Origin: Brassica napus
Taxonomy: Eukaryota; Streptophyta; Magnoliopsida; Brassicales; Brassicaceae
NCBI RefSeq assembly: GCF_020379485.1
Contig: NC_063446.1
Location: forward strand, 23,462,610-23,526,609
Direction: 5' to 3'
Length of the DNA: 64,000 nt
The translations under genes and the position numbers were made by a program. Every line of letters begins with the position of its first letter. Within the stretch, counting starts at the first letter, position 1. Below are positions 16,635 to 26,139 of this stretch, piece after piece. Under the pieces are notes generated by a model that made no database searches, was not told the origin of the DNA, and saw nothing but the letters and a program-made list of their open reading frames with translations.

Positions 16635-18410
16635 GTTTTCATTTTAAAAACAACTATTTTTTTGAAAATTTTCATTTTTTATAGAGAACTATTATAGATT
16701 TGGGATTGTGATTTATAAATTAGGATAATAAGATTTTTTTTTTAATAGATGAGTATTATTTTAGATTTTTTCATCAATAGGTTGTATTTTTTTTAATATT
16801 TTTTTTTTAAAACTGCTATTTTTGGAAAGTTTTCATTTTTATAGAGAACTATTGTAGATTTGGGACTGTGAATTAGAAATTAGGATAACAAAAAAAATTT
16901 TATAAATGAATATTCTTTCAGAATTTTTCATCAATAGGTTATATTTTTTAATATTTTTTAAAAAAACTGTTATTTATGGAAAATTTTCATTTTTATATAG
17001 AACTATTGTAGATTTGAGATTGTGATTTTGTAATTAGGATAAAAAAGAATTTTTTGTTGATAGATGAAAATACAATAGTTCAGAATTTTGAAAACTTTTC
17101 ATTTTTTAAAAAAACTATTGTAGATTTTGAATTGCTGTTTAGAAATTAACATAACAAGATTTTTTGTTGATAGATGAGTATTCATTCAGAATTTTTCATC
17201 AATAAGTTGTATTTTTGAGATTTTTTTCTAAAAACTGCTATTTTTTTAAGTTATCATTTTTATAGAGAACATTTGTAGATTTGAGATTGTGATTTAGAAA
17301 TTAGGACAACAAGAATTTCTATTAATAGATGAGTATTCGTTCTGAATTTTTCATCAATATGTTGTATTTTTGAAATATTTTTTAAAAAACTGATATTTTT
17401 GGAAAGTTATCATTTTTATAGAGAACAATTGTAGATTTGAGATTGTGATTTAGAAATTAGGACAACAAGAATTTTTATTAATATATGAGTATTCGTTTTG
17501 AATTTTTCATCAATAGGTTGTATTTTTGAAATATTTTTTAAAAAACTGCTATTTTTAGAAAGTTGTCATTTTTATAGAGAACAATTGTAGATTTGAGATT
17601 GTGATTTATAAATTAGGACAACAATAATTTTTATTAACAGATGAGTATTCGTTCTGAATTTTTCATCAATAGGTTGTATTTTTGAAATATTTTTTTAAAA
17701 ACTGCTATTTTTGGAAAGTTGTCATTTTTATGGAGAACAATTGTAGATTTGGAATTGTGATTTAGAAATTAGGACAACAAAAAAAATTATTAATAGATGA
17801 GTATTCGTTCTGAATTTTTCATCAATAGGTTGTATTTTTGAAATATTTTTTTTTTAAAAAACTGCTATTTTTGCAAAAAAAATCATTTTTATTGAGAAAT
17901 ATTGTAATTTGAGATTGTGATTTAGAAATTAGGATAACAATAATTTTTGTTGATAGATGAGTATTAATTCAGAACTTTTCAAATAGATTGTATTTTGGAA
18001 ATAATTTTTTTTAAAACTAATATTTTGGAAAAATATCATTTTTATATAGAACATTTGCAGATTTGGGAATGTGATTTATAAATTAGGATGAAAAAAAATT
18101 TTGTTGATAGATGAGTATTTTTTCATAATTTTCATCAATATCTTGTATTTCTGAAATATTTTTTAAAAAACTATTATTTTTGAAAAGTTTTCATTTTTAT
18201 AGAGAACAATTGTAAATGTGGGACTGTGATTTACAAATTAGGATAACAAGAATTTTAAAAATATAACATATAGATGAAAAATTCTGAAAACATATTTATC
18301 TATCAACAAAAAAAAATTTTATAATAATTTCTAAATCACAGTTCCAAATCTATAATAGTTTTCTATAAAAAGAAAAATTTCCAAAAATAACAGTTTTTAA
18401 AAATATTTGA
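16635..18410. repeat. Tandem array of ~156-bp units ending in an inverted unit
   Basis: The phrase GAGATTGTGATTTAGAAATT and its variants recur near 16702, 16862, 17016, 17128, 17283, 17439, 17595, 17751, 17911, 18065 and 18220, i.e. spacings mostly of 154-160 bases with one short unit of about 112. Each unit also carries ACTGCTATTTTTGGAAAGTT, a TATAGAGAACAATTGTAGA segment and TTTTTCATCAATAGGTTGTA. The last stretch (about 18270-18410) is the reverse complement of a unit. Central units are most alike, outer ones more diverged. There is no coding capacity. It could be an AT-rich satellite-like array or the body of a foldback-type element; no target-site duplication was found. Confidence 0.85.
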
Positions 18411-18419
18411 AAAATAAAC

Positions 18420-19218
18420 TCTCTTGTTCAACTGATTTTATTTACGCTTACAGTTACTTTTATGTATTTATTTATCAATATTTTTATCACATATTTAAAA
18501 GCTCTGAAGATATTTTATTGTATTCACGTCCAACGCAGAGCATTTGCTTCAAAATCAAAGGCAAAGCAACGTATACGTCTATCTATACTTGCACACGAAG
18601 AACTGAAGTTGTAAAAAAAGAAATGTATTAACCATTTTCACTACTATCAAACTACAAAAACTATACTAATTTTAATAACTAATTAATGTGGTTTCCATCA
18701 ACATATTAATTATGTGACATCGTAGTTTTAACACTATTCAATAGCGTGTTGTTGTATTTCTAACACTAACACATAAACTTCGAAGATAAGCAATGAGACT
18801 GAAACAAAAGCGTTGCGAACTGTAACAAGAAGACGAGTTGTTTCATTTTTCATTTTTCACAGTTCTGATTCAAAGCCAATTTAAGCACGCTCTAAAACTT
18901 TAAAAATACAAGATTTTGGTTTTCATATACAATTCAAGATATGGATCAATATCTAGTCATCAACTGGTGCAGCATATGCGTCAAGAGGAGAAGCAGTGAT
19001 ACTACCATATAAAAAACGACGTCCTTAACTTCAGTTATGTAATCGACATAAAATGTGATTTAAATCATCTAGCATTGCTTAATTAATCGCAAGTATTTTA
19101 ACGCCAGTTAATATAAAACTTGAGATTGAGAGAAAACGCTGTGTGAGGCGGGACACGAAAAGGAGATATTTCATCTTTCGAATTCCAGGCTCCCTAACCT
19201 CTATATACGCCCTATATA
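18420..19218. other. Intergenic, with a short germin-like remnant near 18500-18570
   Basis: Mostly AT-rich spacer. At 18520-18540 the phrase TGTATTCACGTCCAACGCA is shared exactly with the germin-like remnant at 25168-25186, in the same orientation, with weaker similarity on both sides. I infer a second, heavily decayed germin-like 3' end (minus strand). Nothing else is supported. Confidence 0.45.
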
Positions 19219-19234
19219 TATCTCTCTTTCTCTT
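19219..19234. repeat. Target-site duplication of LINE (left copy)
   Basis: TATCTCTCTTTCTCTT, identical to 24595-24610, abutting the poly(T) that is the LINE poly(A) tail read on the plus strand. Confidence 0.85.
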
Positions 19235-19379
19235 TTTTTTTTTTTTATGAAATGTTAAATTTATTGATCACTTTAAAAAGAATATATGTACAGCTATATT
19301 GAGTTCAAAAGAGTAAACTTAGAAAGGAAACTGAAATATGAAACTAGAACCTTTAAAAAGGAACTTGAAACTACACAGA

Positions 19380-22300
19380 CTAAGTTGTAGTGTCGTGTGC
19401 TTCAAACCATCGAATCATCAATCCCCGCAATCGCGGGTTGCAGGCATACTTGAGGGAAGTGGTACGATTCCTTACGGTTTTGTCGATCACCTTAGCTAGC
19501 TGATCCACATACTTGTAGCTGGTGTTGTGCTTTCTTTCATTACTCTCACGCCAGATTAGGTAAACAGACACTTGGAAAACCAGTCTAAGAAGGATAAAAG
19601 TGAGTCGATCGTACGAACCAGTGCGCAGACGCGTCATCGTTATGTCCCAATCAGGATCAGGTTCCAAGCCAAAAAGATTCCCTTTTACTTTCAACCAAAC
19701 CATGAACGTATAGAGGCAAGCAAAATATATGTGATCTCTAGTCTCATCTGGTTCCATACAAAATATGCAGCTCTGCGGCTGCCCCCAACTGCTTGTACGT
19801 CGACCTGTGGAAAGCCTATCGCGGATGGCTAGCCAGGTGATGAAAGCATATCGAGGAATCCCTTGCGAGAACCAGACCAACTTACTCCAATTCACCTTCT
19901 CCTTAGACTGTCGAATCTGGTGCCAGGTTTCAGAAGCAACAAACTTGGGACCATAATTACCATCCTTACTCTTCCATAAAACTGCATCTCTACCATCTGT
20001 TTCGCAAACCTTAAAAGCCTCAATATCGACAATCAAGGAGAGGAGCTGCGGGTCCCTGCATCTGCGAAAATGCCATAGGCCCTCACGAAATACCTCACTA
20101 ATACGAGCCTCCCTTCTAATGCCCAGCCTTTGCGTATTGACCTCTCCAGCAACCTCAATCAGACGACCTCTAGGATGCCATATATCAGTCCAAAACCGAG
20201 CAGTGTTTCCATCATTCACTTCATATCTTAGAAACCTCTTTGCCATAGAACGAATACGCAATAACTTGCGCCACACCCATGACCCCAATCCAGTGTCTTT
20301 GACGTCCCAAAACGTGTATTCACGAAGCAAAAATCTCCTTACCCACTTAACCCAGAGCGACGACGACTGAGCAAATAACCGCCATATTAATTTTAGCTCG
20401 AAGACCACACAGACCTCAGAGACACGACGAATGCCTAAACCTCCCTCATCATAAGGGTTGCAAACCTCCTCCCAGCAAATCTTAGCTTTTGAGGTAATGT
20501 AGGGTGAACCACTCCAAATAAACGCTGAGCACATACTTTCAATTTCTTCGATGCAGTTTTGTGGAAGACAAAAAGCTGCACACCAAAAGTTGGTGATACT
20601 AGAAATGACCGATTTAATAAGCTGCAGATGCCCTGCGTATGAGAGAGCCTTACTCGTCCAAGAGAGAAAACGGCTCCTGATCTTAGTGATAAGTGGTTCA
20701 TAGTCGCTCCTGGTCATTATTTTGGTGGAAAGGGGTAAACCGAGGTACTTAATGGGGAGTTTAGAGACTGAGAGACCCACAGCGGCTGCTGCATCCTCCA
20801 GAGCTTGTTTCCCTCTACCAGCAGCAAACACCGTTGACTTCGAAATATTTATCCTCAATCCTGACATTACAGCAAACTTGTCAAAGACCTGAAGAGTTCC
20901 CTGAAGCGAACCTGGAGTCCCGTCCGTAAAGACAACGATGTCATCAGCAAAACTCAAATGAGACAAGGTCTCGGCCTCACAATGTGGGTGGTACCCTATA
21001 CTCCCTTCTATTACCGCTTTGTTTAAGAGGTTCGATAGAACGTTACTGACAATAACATAAAGGTAAGGGGACAGAGAGCAGCCCTGCCTTATACCTCTAC
21101 TACTGGTGAAGAAACCCGCTAACTCTCCATTGACTGATACCGAGAAAGCCGCTGTGCTGATACATCTCATGATCCAAGTGACAAACATATCAGGATAGTT
21201 CATAGCTCGAAGGGTGTTCTCGATGAAAGACCAGCTGACTGTATCAAACGCTTTGGCGATATCCAGCTTAATGGTTGCTCTGGAAGAGGCTGAAGGCTTA
21301 TGGTAATCCTTTACGAGCTCTGTAGCTAACAACACGTTTTCAAGCAACAACCTGCCCTCAACGAAAGCACATTGGTTCAGTTCAATGGCTTCAGGCAGTG
21401 TAGCTTTAAGGCGCTTTGCAAGAATCTTCGAAACAACCTTGTAGATAACATTACAGCAGGCTATCGGTCTGAAATCTGTCATCTTCTCCGCATCAGTAGT
21501 TTTAGGTATCAGGGACAGCAGGGTGGCATTAACACTGTGGGGCATGAAACCGAACATGAAAAATGACTGAATAGCTGTGATAAAATCCTTCCCTATCACA
21601 GGCCAAGCAGCTTTATAGAACTCCATTGGAAAACCATCAGGCCCTGGAGCTTTGTTTGCTTGCATGGAGAATAGGGTTTCTGTAATCTCTGATACCTCCA
21701 CCGGCTGCATAAGCATGGTTTTTGCCTCATTGGAGCACCTAAAGTCTACCAGATCATCATTTTCCTCATGCGCTAATTCTGATCCTCCCTGTTGTGAACC
21801 GTTGAGGAAGCTCTCGAAATGAGAGGCGGCCTCAGCCTTGATGTCCATGGGTGACGTAAGTATTCTTCCATCCGCTGTCACTATGCGTCTGATGATGTTT
21901 CTCGCATTACGGCTCTGTGTAACCTTATGAAAAAAATGAGAATTCCGATCTCCTAAACCCAACCACTGTATCCTTGACTTCTGATAATAAAACTGCTCCT
22001 CGATGCCTGAGATATGATGCCAGTACTCCCATGCATCAGAAGCTGCTTCAAAGGTGGATGTCTGAGGGTTCCGCATAGCTTCAGTTTGCTTGGCACAGAG
22101 GTCATTGTAAGCGTGCTTTACTTTCCTTGGAAGATCTCCAAACATATCCCGGTTGAGACCACGCAATTCATATTTAAGAGCTTTCAGCTTATCTTGAAAT
22201 AACTTCAGAGCAGAGCGGGAATGATAGAGAGGAGCCGTTTCACTCCAGATCCTGCTCACTACTTCCAGGAACCGTGGATGAGATGTCGTGTGATGGAAAA

Positions 22301-23051
22301 ACTTAAACGGCTTAGAATTTCCCTGAGGTGCCTCTCGAAGCTGAATGTGCATTCTCATGTGATCAGATACCCCTCCCGATTCAAAGGTGACATAAGAGTT
22401 CGGGAATTGACCAATCCAATAGCTGTTGCTCATAACTCGATCCAATTTCTTGCTGATGGGATTGCCATCCTGACTGTTTGTCCAGGTAAAAGAAGGACCA
22501 ACTTGTGCAATATCCACCATGTCGCAGCTACGGACCACATTTTGAAAATCCCTAATAGCGCTTCTGTCCGCAGCAGAATCCACAAGACGAGAATGCTCTA
22601 GAGAGGATAGAGCAACGTTGAAGTCACCTTGAATAATCCACGCATTTGTGTCACCCGCTATAGAATTTGAAATGGTCTCCATTTCACTCCATATCTCTCA
22701 TCGTTCTACCATGCAATTTGAGGCATAGACAAAGGAAGCCAAAAACGTATCACCAGAGGCTTTAAACCTCACCCATATTGTGATCATCTGTGCAGACGTA
22801 GAGACCGGAATGATCTCAACAGCATCAGACCAACACACCCAAATCCTACCCAAACGATGACTCGAGTAGTTATGAACACAACTCCAACCCGGGAACGTAG
22901 AATCAAAAATATTTTGGAAATTCTCCTCTTTAACCCGAGTCTCTAACAAACAACCAAACGACAACTTTGCAGCAGAAACCCAATATCTAACTGCCTTTTG
23001 TTTGCGTGGCATGTTGAACCCACGCATGTTCCAAGCAAAGATTGACGACAT
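19380..23051 (-). pseudogene. LINE ORF2: endonuclease and reverse transcriptase (one nonsense codon)
   Basis: Encodes an N-terminal APE-type endonuclease, a reverse transcriptase and a C-terminal zf-RVT domain, the enzyme set for target-primed reverse transcription. One frame runs from 23051 to 19380, interrupted only by TGA at 22698-22700, between CMVER and EIWSEMETIS (CGA or AGA to TGA would explain it). Endonuclease marks: SIFAWNMRGFN, LLETRVKEENF, FTWTNSQDGNP and the SDH motif in GGVSDHMRMHIQ. Reverse transcriptase marks: NKAPGPDGFPMEFYK, IKLDIAKAFDTVSW, GIRQGCSLSPYLYV and the catalytic FADD in LSFADDIVVF. The zf-RVT region holds WSKLVWFSQGIPRYAFITWL and CIFCMEPDETRDHIYF. The stop removes the endonuclease from the reverse transcriptase, so the copy is probably inactive unless read through. 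Confidence 0.9.
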
Positions 23052-24562
23052 CAGTACTTCCGGGAGGAAGCTTTCTTCGCGTGTTGAGACTCCTTCTGTT
23101 GCTGCGTAACTGCTTGCACCAAGCTCCTTGAGTTAACTATAGTCCTCTTTGCACCTCTACCTCTACTACGGTGCGCGCTGCTTTGCCGCTGAGGTGCCGT
23201 TCCCAGAATATTTTCAATAGAATCAGTCACCAGTGGGGTAACAGTGCGACTAGGAGATGGAGGGACAGTCTGCTTCTCACAATCCTCTACAGATTTCACC
23301 TCTGACTCCGAGTCCTCATCATCATCTTCCTCGTCGATCTCACCCTCCTCCCTAATATCTTGCAGCACCTGGAATCCATTCGGCGATAAACATGTCTCAA
23401 TATTATTTCCTGGCGGAGTCAGAGCCGGAGCCCGGCCGTGGCCGGAGATAATGGCCCACTCGTTTACACCAGATCTTTCACCAGTTCCTTTCTCAATACT
23501 ATTGCCTCTCACCTGCTCCGCCTCATTGACTGAGGTGGTAATATTTGATAGATTCTTTCCACTAGATATTGATTCAAGCTCAGCCATTAACTTGGTCATG
23601 ATCACAACACCTGACGTCTCTGGCACCTCCTTAGAAGAAAATCCCTCCATCACTACAGAATCGTTTTGTGTCGTCCTCTCTGCCTCCTGCTGAGTATTTG
23701 AAGACTTTGCTTTCATCGTACAGTTAGACTCCAAATGCCCCCAGCGAGCGCAAGAGGAGCAATGAGGAGGGAGCCACGGGAAGGCAATGGAGATAAGAAC
23801 ATCTTCCCCATGTCTGCCTTTAAGACTTATTTTTAGTGGTAGAGGTTTGGTCAAATCAACTTCCACGAGCACTCTAGCAACATCCATACGAATACACCTT
23901 TCCGTGCTCGGATGTAGCTTGATAAATTTTCCCGCAGTGCGAGACAAGAAGCTAAGGCCCTTTTTAGAATAAAGGTAGCCCGGAACGTGTGCCAAATCCA
24001 CCCACAGTGGAATGGCAGAGAGGTCAGGAGGCGAGCTAGCTGTCTCCGGCGACCACACACCCACCATCAAAGGCACCTCCGAGATGTGCCAGAATTTCCT
24101 ACCCAGAACTCTGTTGCGGATAGCAGCGTCTTCGATCCTAAACAGAACCGTCGTCTTCCCAATAAATTGAACATCAATTTTAGGTTTCTTCCCTGGCTGC
24201 GCCCAGATTCGATTTACAGTAGCGTGAATCGAACCAATATGAGGGGCGTCTTTCATAAAGTAACCCACAAGACAACATCTCCAAAGAGGTTTCGTGTCCT
24301 CCAAAAGCTCCACCGGAACCTCCACTTCTGCTACACCATCCTTCACCACGAAACAAGGTTGCAGAGCAGGGGTCGACGAACCCTTCAGCAGAACAGACGA
24401 GTACGAGATTGCGTCACGATTCTCAGCTGTCCCGGCCACTGTGTCCTGCAAGACCTGCTCGAGAGACTTCTCCCGCACATCATGTGCATCACTTCCGATC
24501 TCTCCTATTGCCTTCTCCTTGTTTGCCGATTCGGGATCGCCGTCGCCGTCTCCTTGCGTCAT
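23051..24562 (-). CDS. LINE ORF1: DUF4283 and zinc-knuckle nucleic-acid-binding protein
   Basis: 503-residue gag-like protein, expected to coat LINE RNA. It starts MTQGDGDGDPESANKEKAIG. A DUF4283-type domain spans roughly residues 85-230 (around WRCCLVGYFMKDAPHIGSI to DVARVLVEVDLTKPLPLKI), followed by a CCHC knuckle, CSSCARWGHLESNC (C-x2-C-x4-H-x4-C), near residue 270. The rest is Ser/Glu-rich and disordered, with an acidic run (EEDDDEDSE) and a basic C-terminus (RSRGRGAKR, then KKASSRKY). The stop codon TGA shares its last base with the ATG of ORF2 (TGATG), which suggests coupled translation by re-initiation. The ORF is unbroken. Confidence 0.9.
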   Translation of the reverse strand: MTQGDGDGDPESANKEKAIGEIGSDAHDVREKSLEQVLQDTVAGTAENRDAISYSSVLLKGSSTPALQPCFVVKDGVAEVEVPVELLEDTKPLWRCCLVGYFMKDAPHIGSIHATVNRIWAQPGKKPKIDVQFIGKTTVLFRIEDAAIRNRVLGRKFWHISEVPLMVGVWSPETASSPPDLSAIPLWVDLAHVPGYLYSKKGLSFLSRTAGKFIKLHPSTERCIRMDVARVLVEVDLTKPLPLKISLKGRHGEDVLISIAFPWLPPHCSSCARWGHLESNCTMKAKSSNTQQEAERTTQNDSVVMEGFSSKEVPETSGVVIMTKLMAELESISSGKNLSNITTSVNEAEQVRGNSIEKGTGERSGVNEWAIISGHGRAPALTPPGNNIETCLSPNGFQVLQDIREEGEIDEEDDDEDSESEVKSVEDCEKQTVPPSPSRTVTPLVTDSIENILGTAPQRQSSAHRSRGRGAKRTIVNSRSLVQAVTQQQKESQHAKKASSRKY

Positions 24563-24594
24563 TAGGGTTTTGGAAAATTTATATGTAGGGTTTC

Positions 24595-24610
24595 TATCTC
24601 TCTTTCTCTT
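24595..24610. repeat. Target-site duplication of LINE (right copy)
   Basis: TATCTCTCTTTCTCTT, identical to 19219-19234. It marks the 5' end of the LINE. Confidence 0.85.
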
Positions 24611-24797
24611 AAATTTTAAAAGATCTTATTTTATATTTATTCATTCATTAATTTTAATAATTAATTTCTCACATACTGTTTTTAAATTAGCACACATATA
24701 TTACACACACTAACAAATTTATTTCCCACAGACTTATCATTTTCTGTATTTTTTACGTATACAGTACTTATGAAATACTTTGTTATATACTTATAAA

Positions 24798-25073
24798 GGG
24801 GGTGATTGGTTGAGGCTGTGACTTTCTGTTTTTTTGCTCTAAGATTTAGGCTCTAGATTTTTAGCTTTAGCTTTAATTTATTTTGCTGTAGAAATTTTTC
24901 AGAGCATTGTATAAGATCTCTAGAGAAAGTGCTTTCTAAAGCTAACATATTTCATTTTATAATGTTTTGGTTTTAGATTCAGTTTTTAAAATAAAAGCAT
25001 GATTGCTTTTAAAAAATGGATGTAGAAATTAAAAAGGTTGTGCACAGCTCCTACAGCCTCAACCAATAACCCT
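24798..25073. mobile_element. MITE with ~22-bp terminal inverted repeats
   Basis: Starts GGGGGTGATTGGTTGAGGCT and ends with the near-complement AGCCTCAACCAATAACCCTC. It is 276 bp, non-coding and AT-rich inside. The terminal motif GG-TATTGGTT is shared with the MITE at 47587-47915, so both may belong to one PIF/Harbinger-like group. The target duplication could not be fixed. Confidence 0.65.
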
Positions 25074-25109
25074 CATATTCACAATATGTTTTATAGTTAT
25101 TCTGTTGAA

Positions 25110-25376
25110 CTAGTTAACTATAGGGGTAACTATATTTTCTTCGGAAGAAAACACCCTTTGGAGATATCTCACTGTATTCACGTCCAACGCAAAAGCTTTA
25201 GCCAAAAGCCCTGTATCAATCAAAGGGCGGGACCCGAAAAGCGTTTTACCAATCGGAACCACACCAGGATTTTGACTCCCGACTGCACCAAACGCAACCG
25301 CATTCGTGTTGCCAATATTAGCATGAAACTGAACCAAACCGACGGGAAAAACAAATACATCTCCGGGATAAAGAAC
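25110..25376 (-). pseudogene. Germin-like protein gene, 3' half (cut by LINE fragment)
   Basis: The minus-strand frame reads LYPGDVFVFPVGLVQFHANI and then GNTNAVAFGAVGSQNPGVVP, IGKTLFGSRPLIDTGLL and AKAFALDVNTVRYLQ. This is the C-terminal half of the germin cupin barrel, including the second histidine region. Germin-like proteins are secreted, apoplastic, manganese-binding oligomers, some with superoxide dismutase activity. The N-terminal half (signal peptide and the first metal ligands) is absent: at about 25377 the sequence switches to a plus-strand LINE tail. The reading frame that remains is clean, so loss was by insertion or deletion rather than long decay. In Arabidopsis a germin-like cluster occupies this position (recalled At3g04150-04200). 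Confidence 0.85.
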
Positions 25377-25379
25377 CTT

Positions 25380-25800
25380 GGAGAAGAGCGTGGAGCGGAA
25401 GTTTGGAGGGGTACAGTGTGTGGTCTGATCAGTACTACTCTACCGGTGAGATGGTCTGTTTTGCTTCAGAGATTGGTTACTGGTCTTCAGGACAGAACTG
25501 CGACCTTTTTCTTTCGATATTGCTTTCAGGCTGCGGTCTATGCTCTATGGCATGAAAGAAACATTCGCCGAGTAGGAGAGGCACCTCAGTCCCCTACTAG
25601 ACTCATCATATGTTTGGATAAGTTAATTCGAAATAGAATCTCTTCCTTGAGAAGGAAACTGGGTAGTAAGCATGAGAAGGCCATGGAGATGTGATTTGGA
25701 AGTAGATGATTTTTTCATTCTTTCTTTTTCCCATATAGACATTTCTTTTCCAACTTATAAATAGCATTAGGTTGTACAAAGATTTTCATTTGAGTTTGAT
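25380..25800 (+). mobile_element. 5'-truncated LINE, ORF2 tail only
   Basis: A plus-strand frame to the stop at 25694 holds AAVYALWHERNIRRVGEAPQ, then LIRNRISSLRRK and KHEKAMEMW-like residues, which match the extreme C-terminus of plant LINE ORF2 (compare VRNRTTSLK in the full-length LINE). It joins the germin-like remnant directly at about 25377. The 3' end of the element was not clearly located; the region to 25800 is probably its 3' UTR. Confidence 0.75.
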
Positions 25801-25939
25801 TTTGTGTTTGCATCTATGTTTACACCATTACATGTTAACCACCGGAACATTGATAATCTTAACTTTTGAATACGTTCTCCATTTTAATATATGTTGTTTT
25901 TACACTTTCCACGAATTACAACACACAAAATTGTTCTAT

Positions 25940-25955
25940 TAATAATACTCTCACT
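25940..25955. repeat. Target-site duplication of SINE (left copy)
   Basis: TAATAATACTCTCACT, identical to 26124-26139. Confidence 0.8.
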
Positions 25956-26123
25956 AACCAACGGGCCTTGGGTTAGTGGCACTTGGGATAACCCCAATAC
26001 GGTGAACCCGCAGTTCGATTCCCGTTGGCCACCATAATTTAACATTGCACTTCTGGAACCCACATAATAGTCGGTTGACCTCGGTCGCCAGACACTGTGG
26101 TAAAATTAAAAAAAAAAAAATAA
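25956..26123 (+). mobile_element. tRNA-derived SINE
   Basis: 168-bp element with a 5' tRNA-like head: an A-box-like GGTTAGTGG near 25974 and a B box AGTTCGATTCC near 26013, ending CCGTTGGCCACCA like a mature tRNA 3' end. A short unrelated body and an A-rich tail (26108-26123) follow. A perfect 16-bp target-site duplication flanks it. It is transcribed by RNA polymerase III in the known families and mobilised by LINE machinery. Intact ends suggest a fairly young copy. Confidence 0.88.
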
Positions 26124-26139
26124 TAATAATACTCTCACT
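26124..26139. repeat. Target-site duplication of SINE (right copy)
   Basis: TAATAATACTCTCACT after the A-rich tail. Confidence 0.8.

Larger units (their letters stand above)
19235..24594 (-). mobile_element. Full-length LINE (L1-clade non-LTR retrotransposon)
   Basis: A 5.36-kb element on the minus strand, bounded by a perfect 16-bp target-site duplication. It has a very short 5' UTR (about 30 bases), ORF1 (24562-23051), ORF2 (23051-19380), a short 3' UTR and a poly(A) tail (poly-T from 19235). Plant L1-type LINEs have exactly this order. Only one coding break is seen, a TGA in ORF2, and the duplication is perfect, so I infer a recent insertion. Confidence 0.93.

Noticed and set aside
16635..18410. 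CRISPR-like or centromeric satellite interpretation of the tandem array
   Set aside because: Units are about 156 bp without spacers, in plant DNA; the sequence does not resemble the 176-bp Brassica centromere repeat as I know it, and the array is short.
18950..19010. Minus-strand phrase reading SITASPLDAYAAPVDD then stop, looking like a gene end
   Set aside because: Only about 20 codons, no upstream continuation or splice site found.
25974..26036. Possible functional tRNA gene
   Set aside because: A and B boxes are present, but the cloverleaf is poor and the unit is embedded in a SINE with an A-rich tail and target-site duplication.
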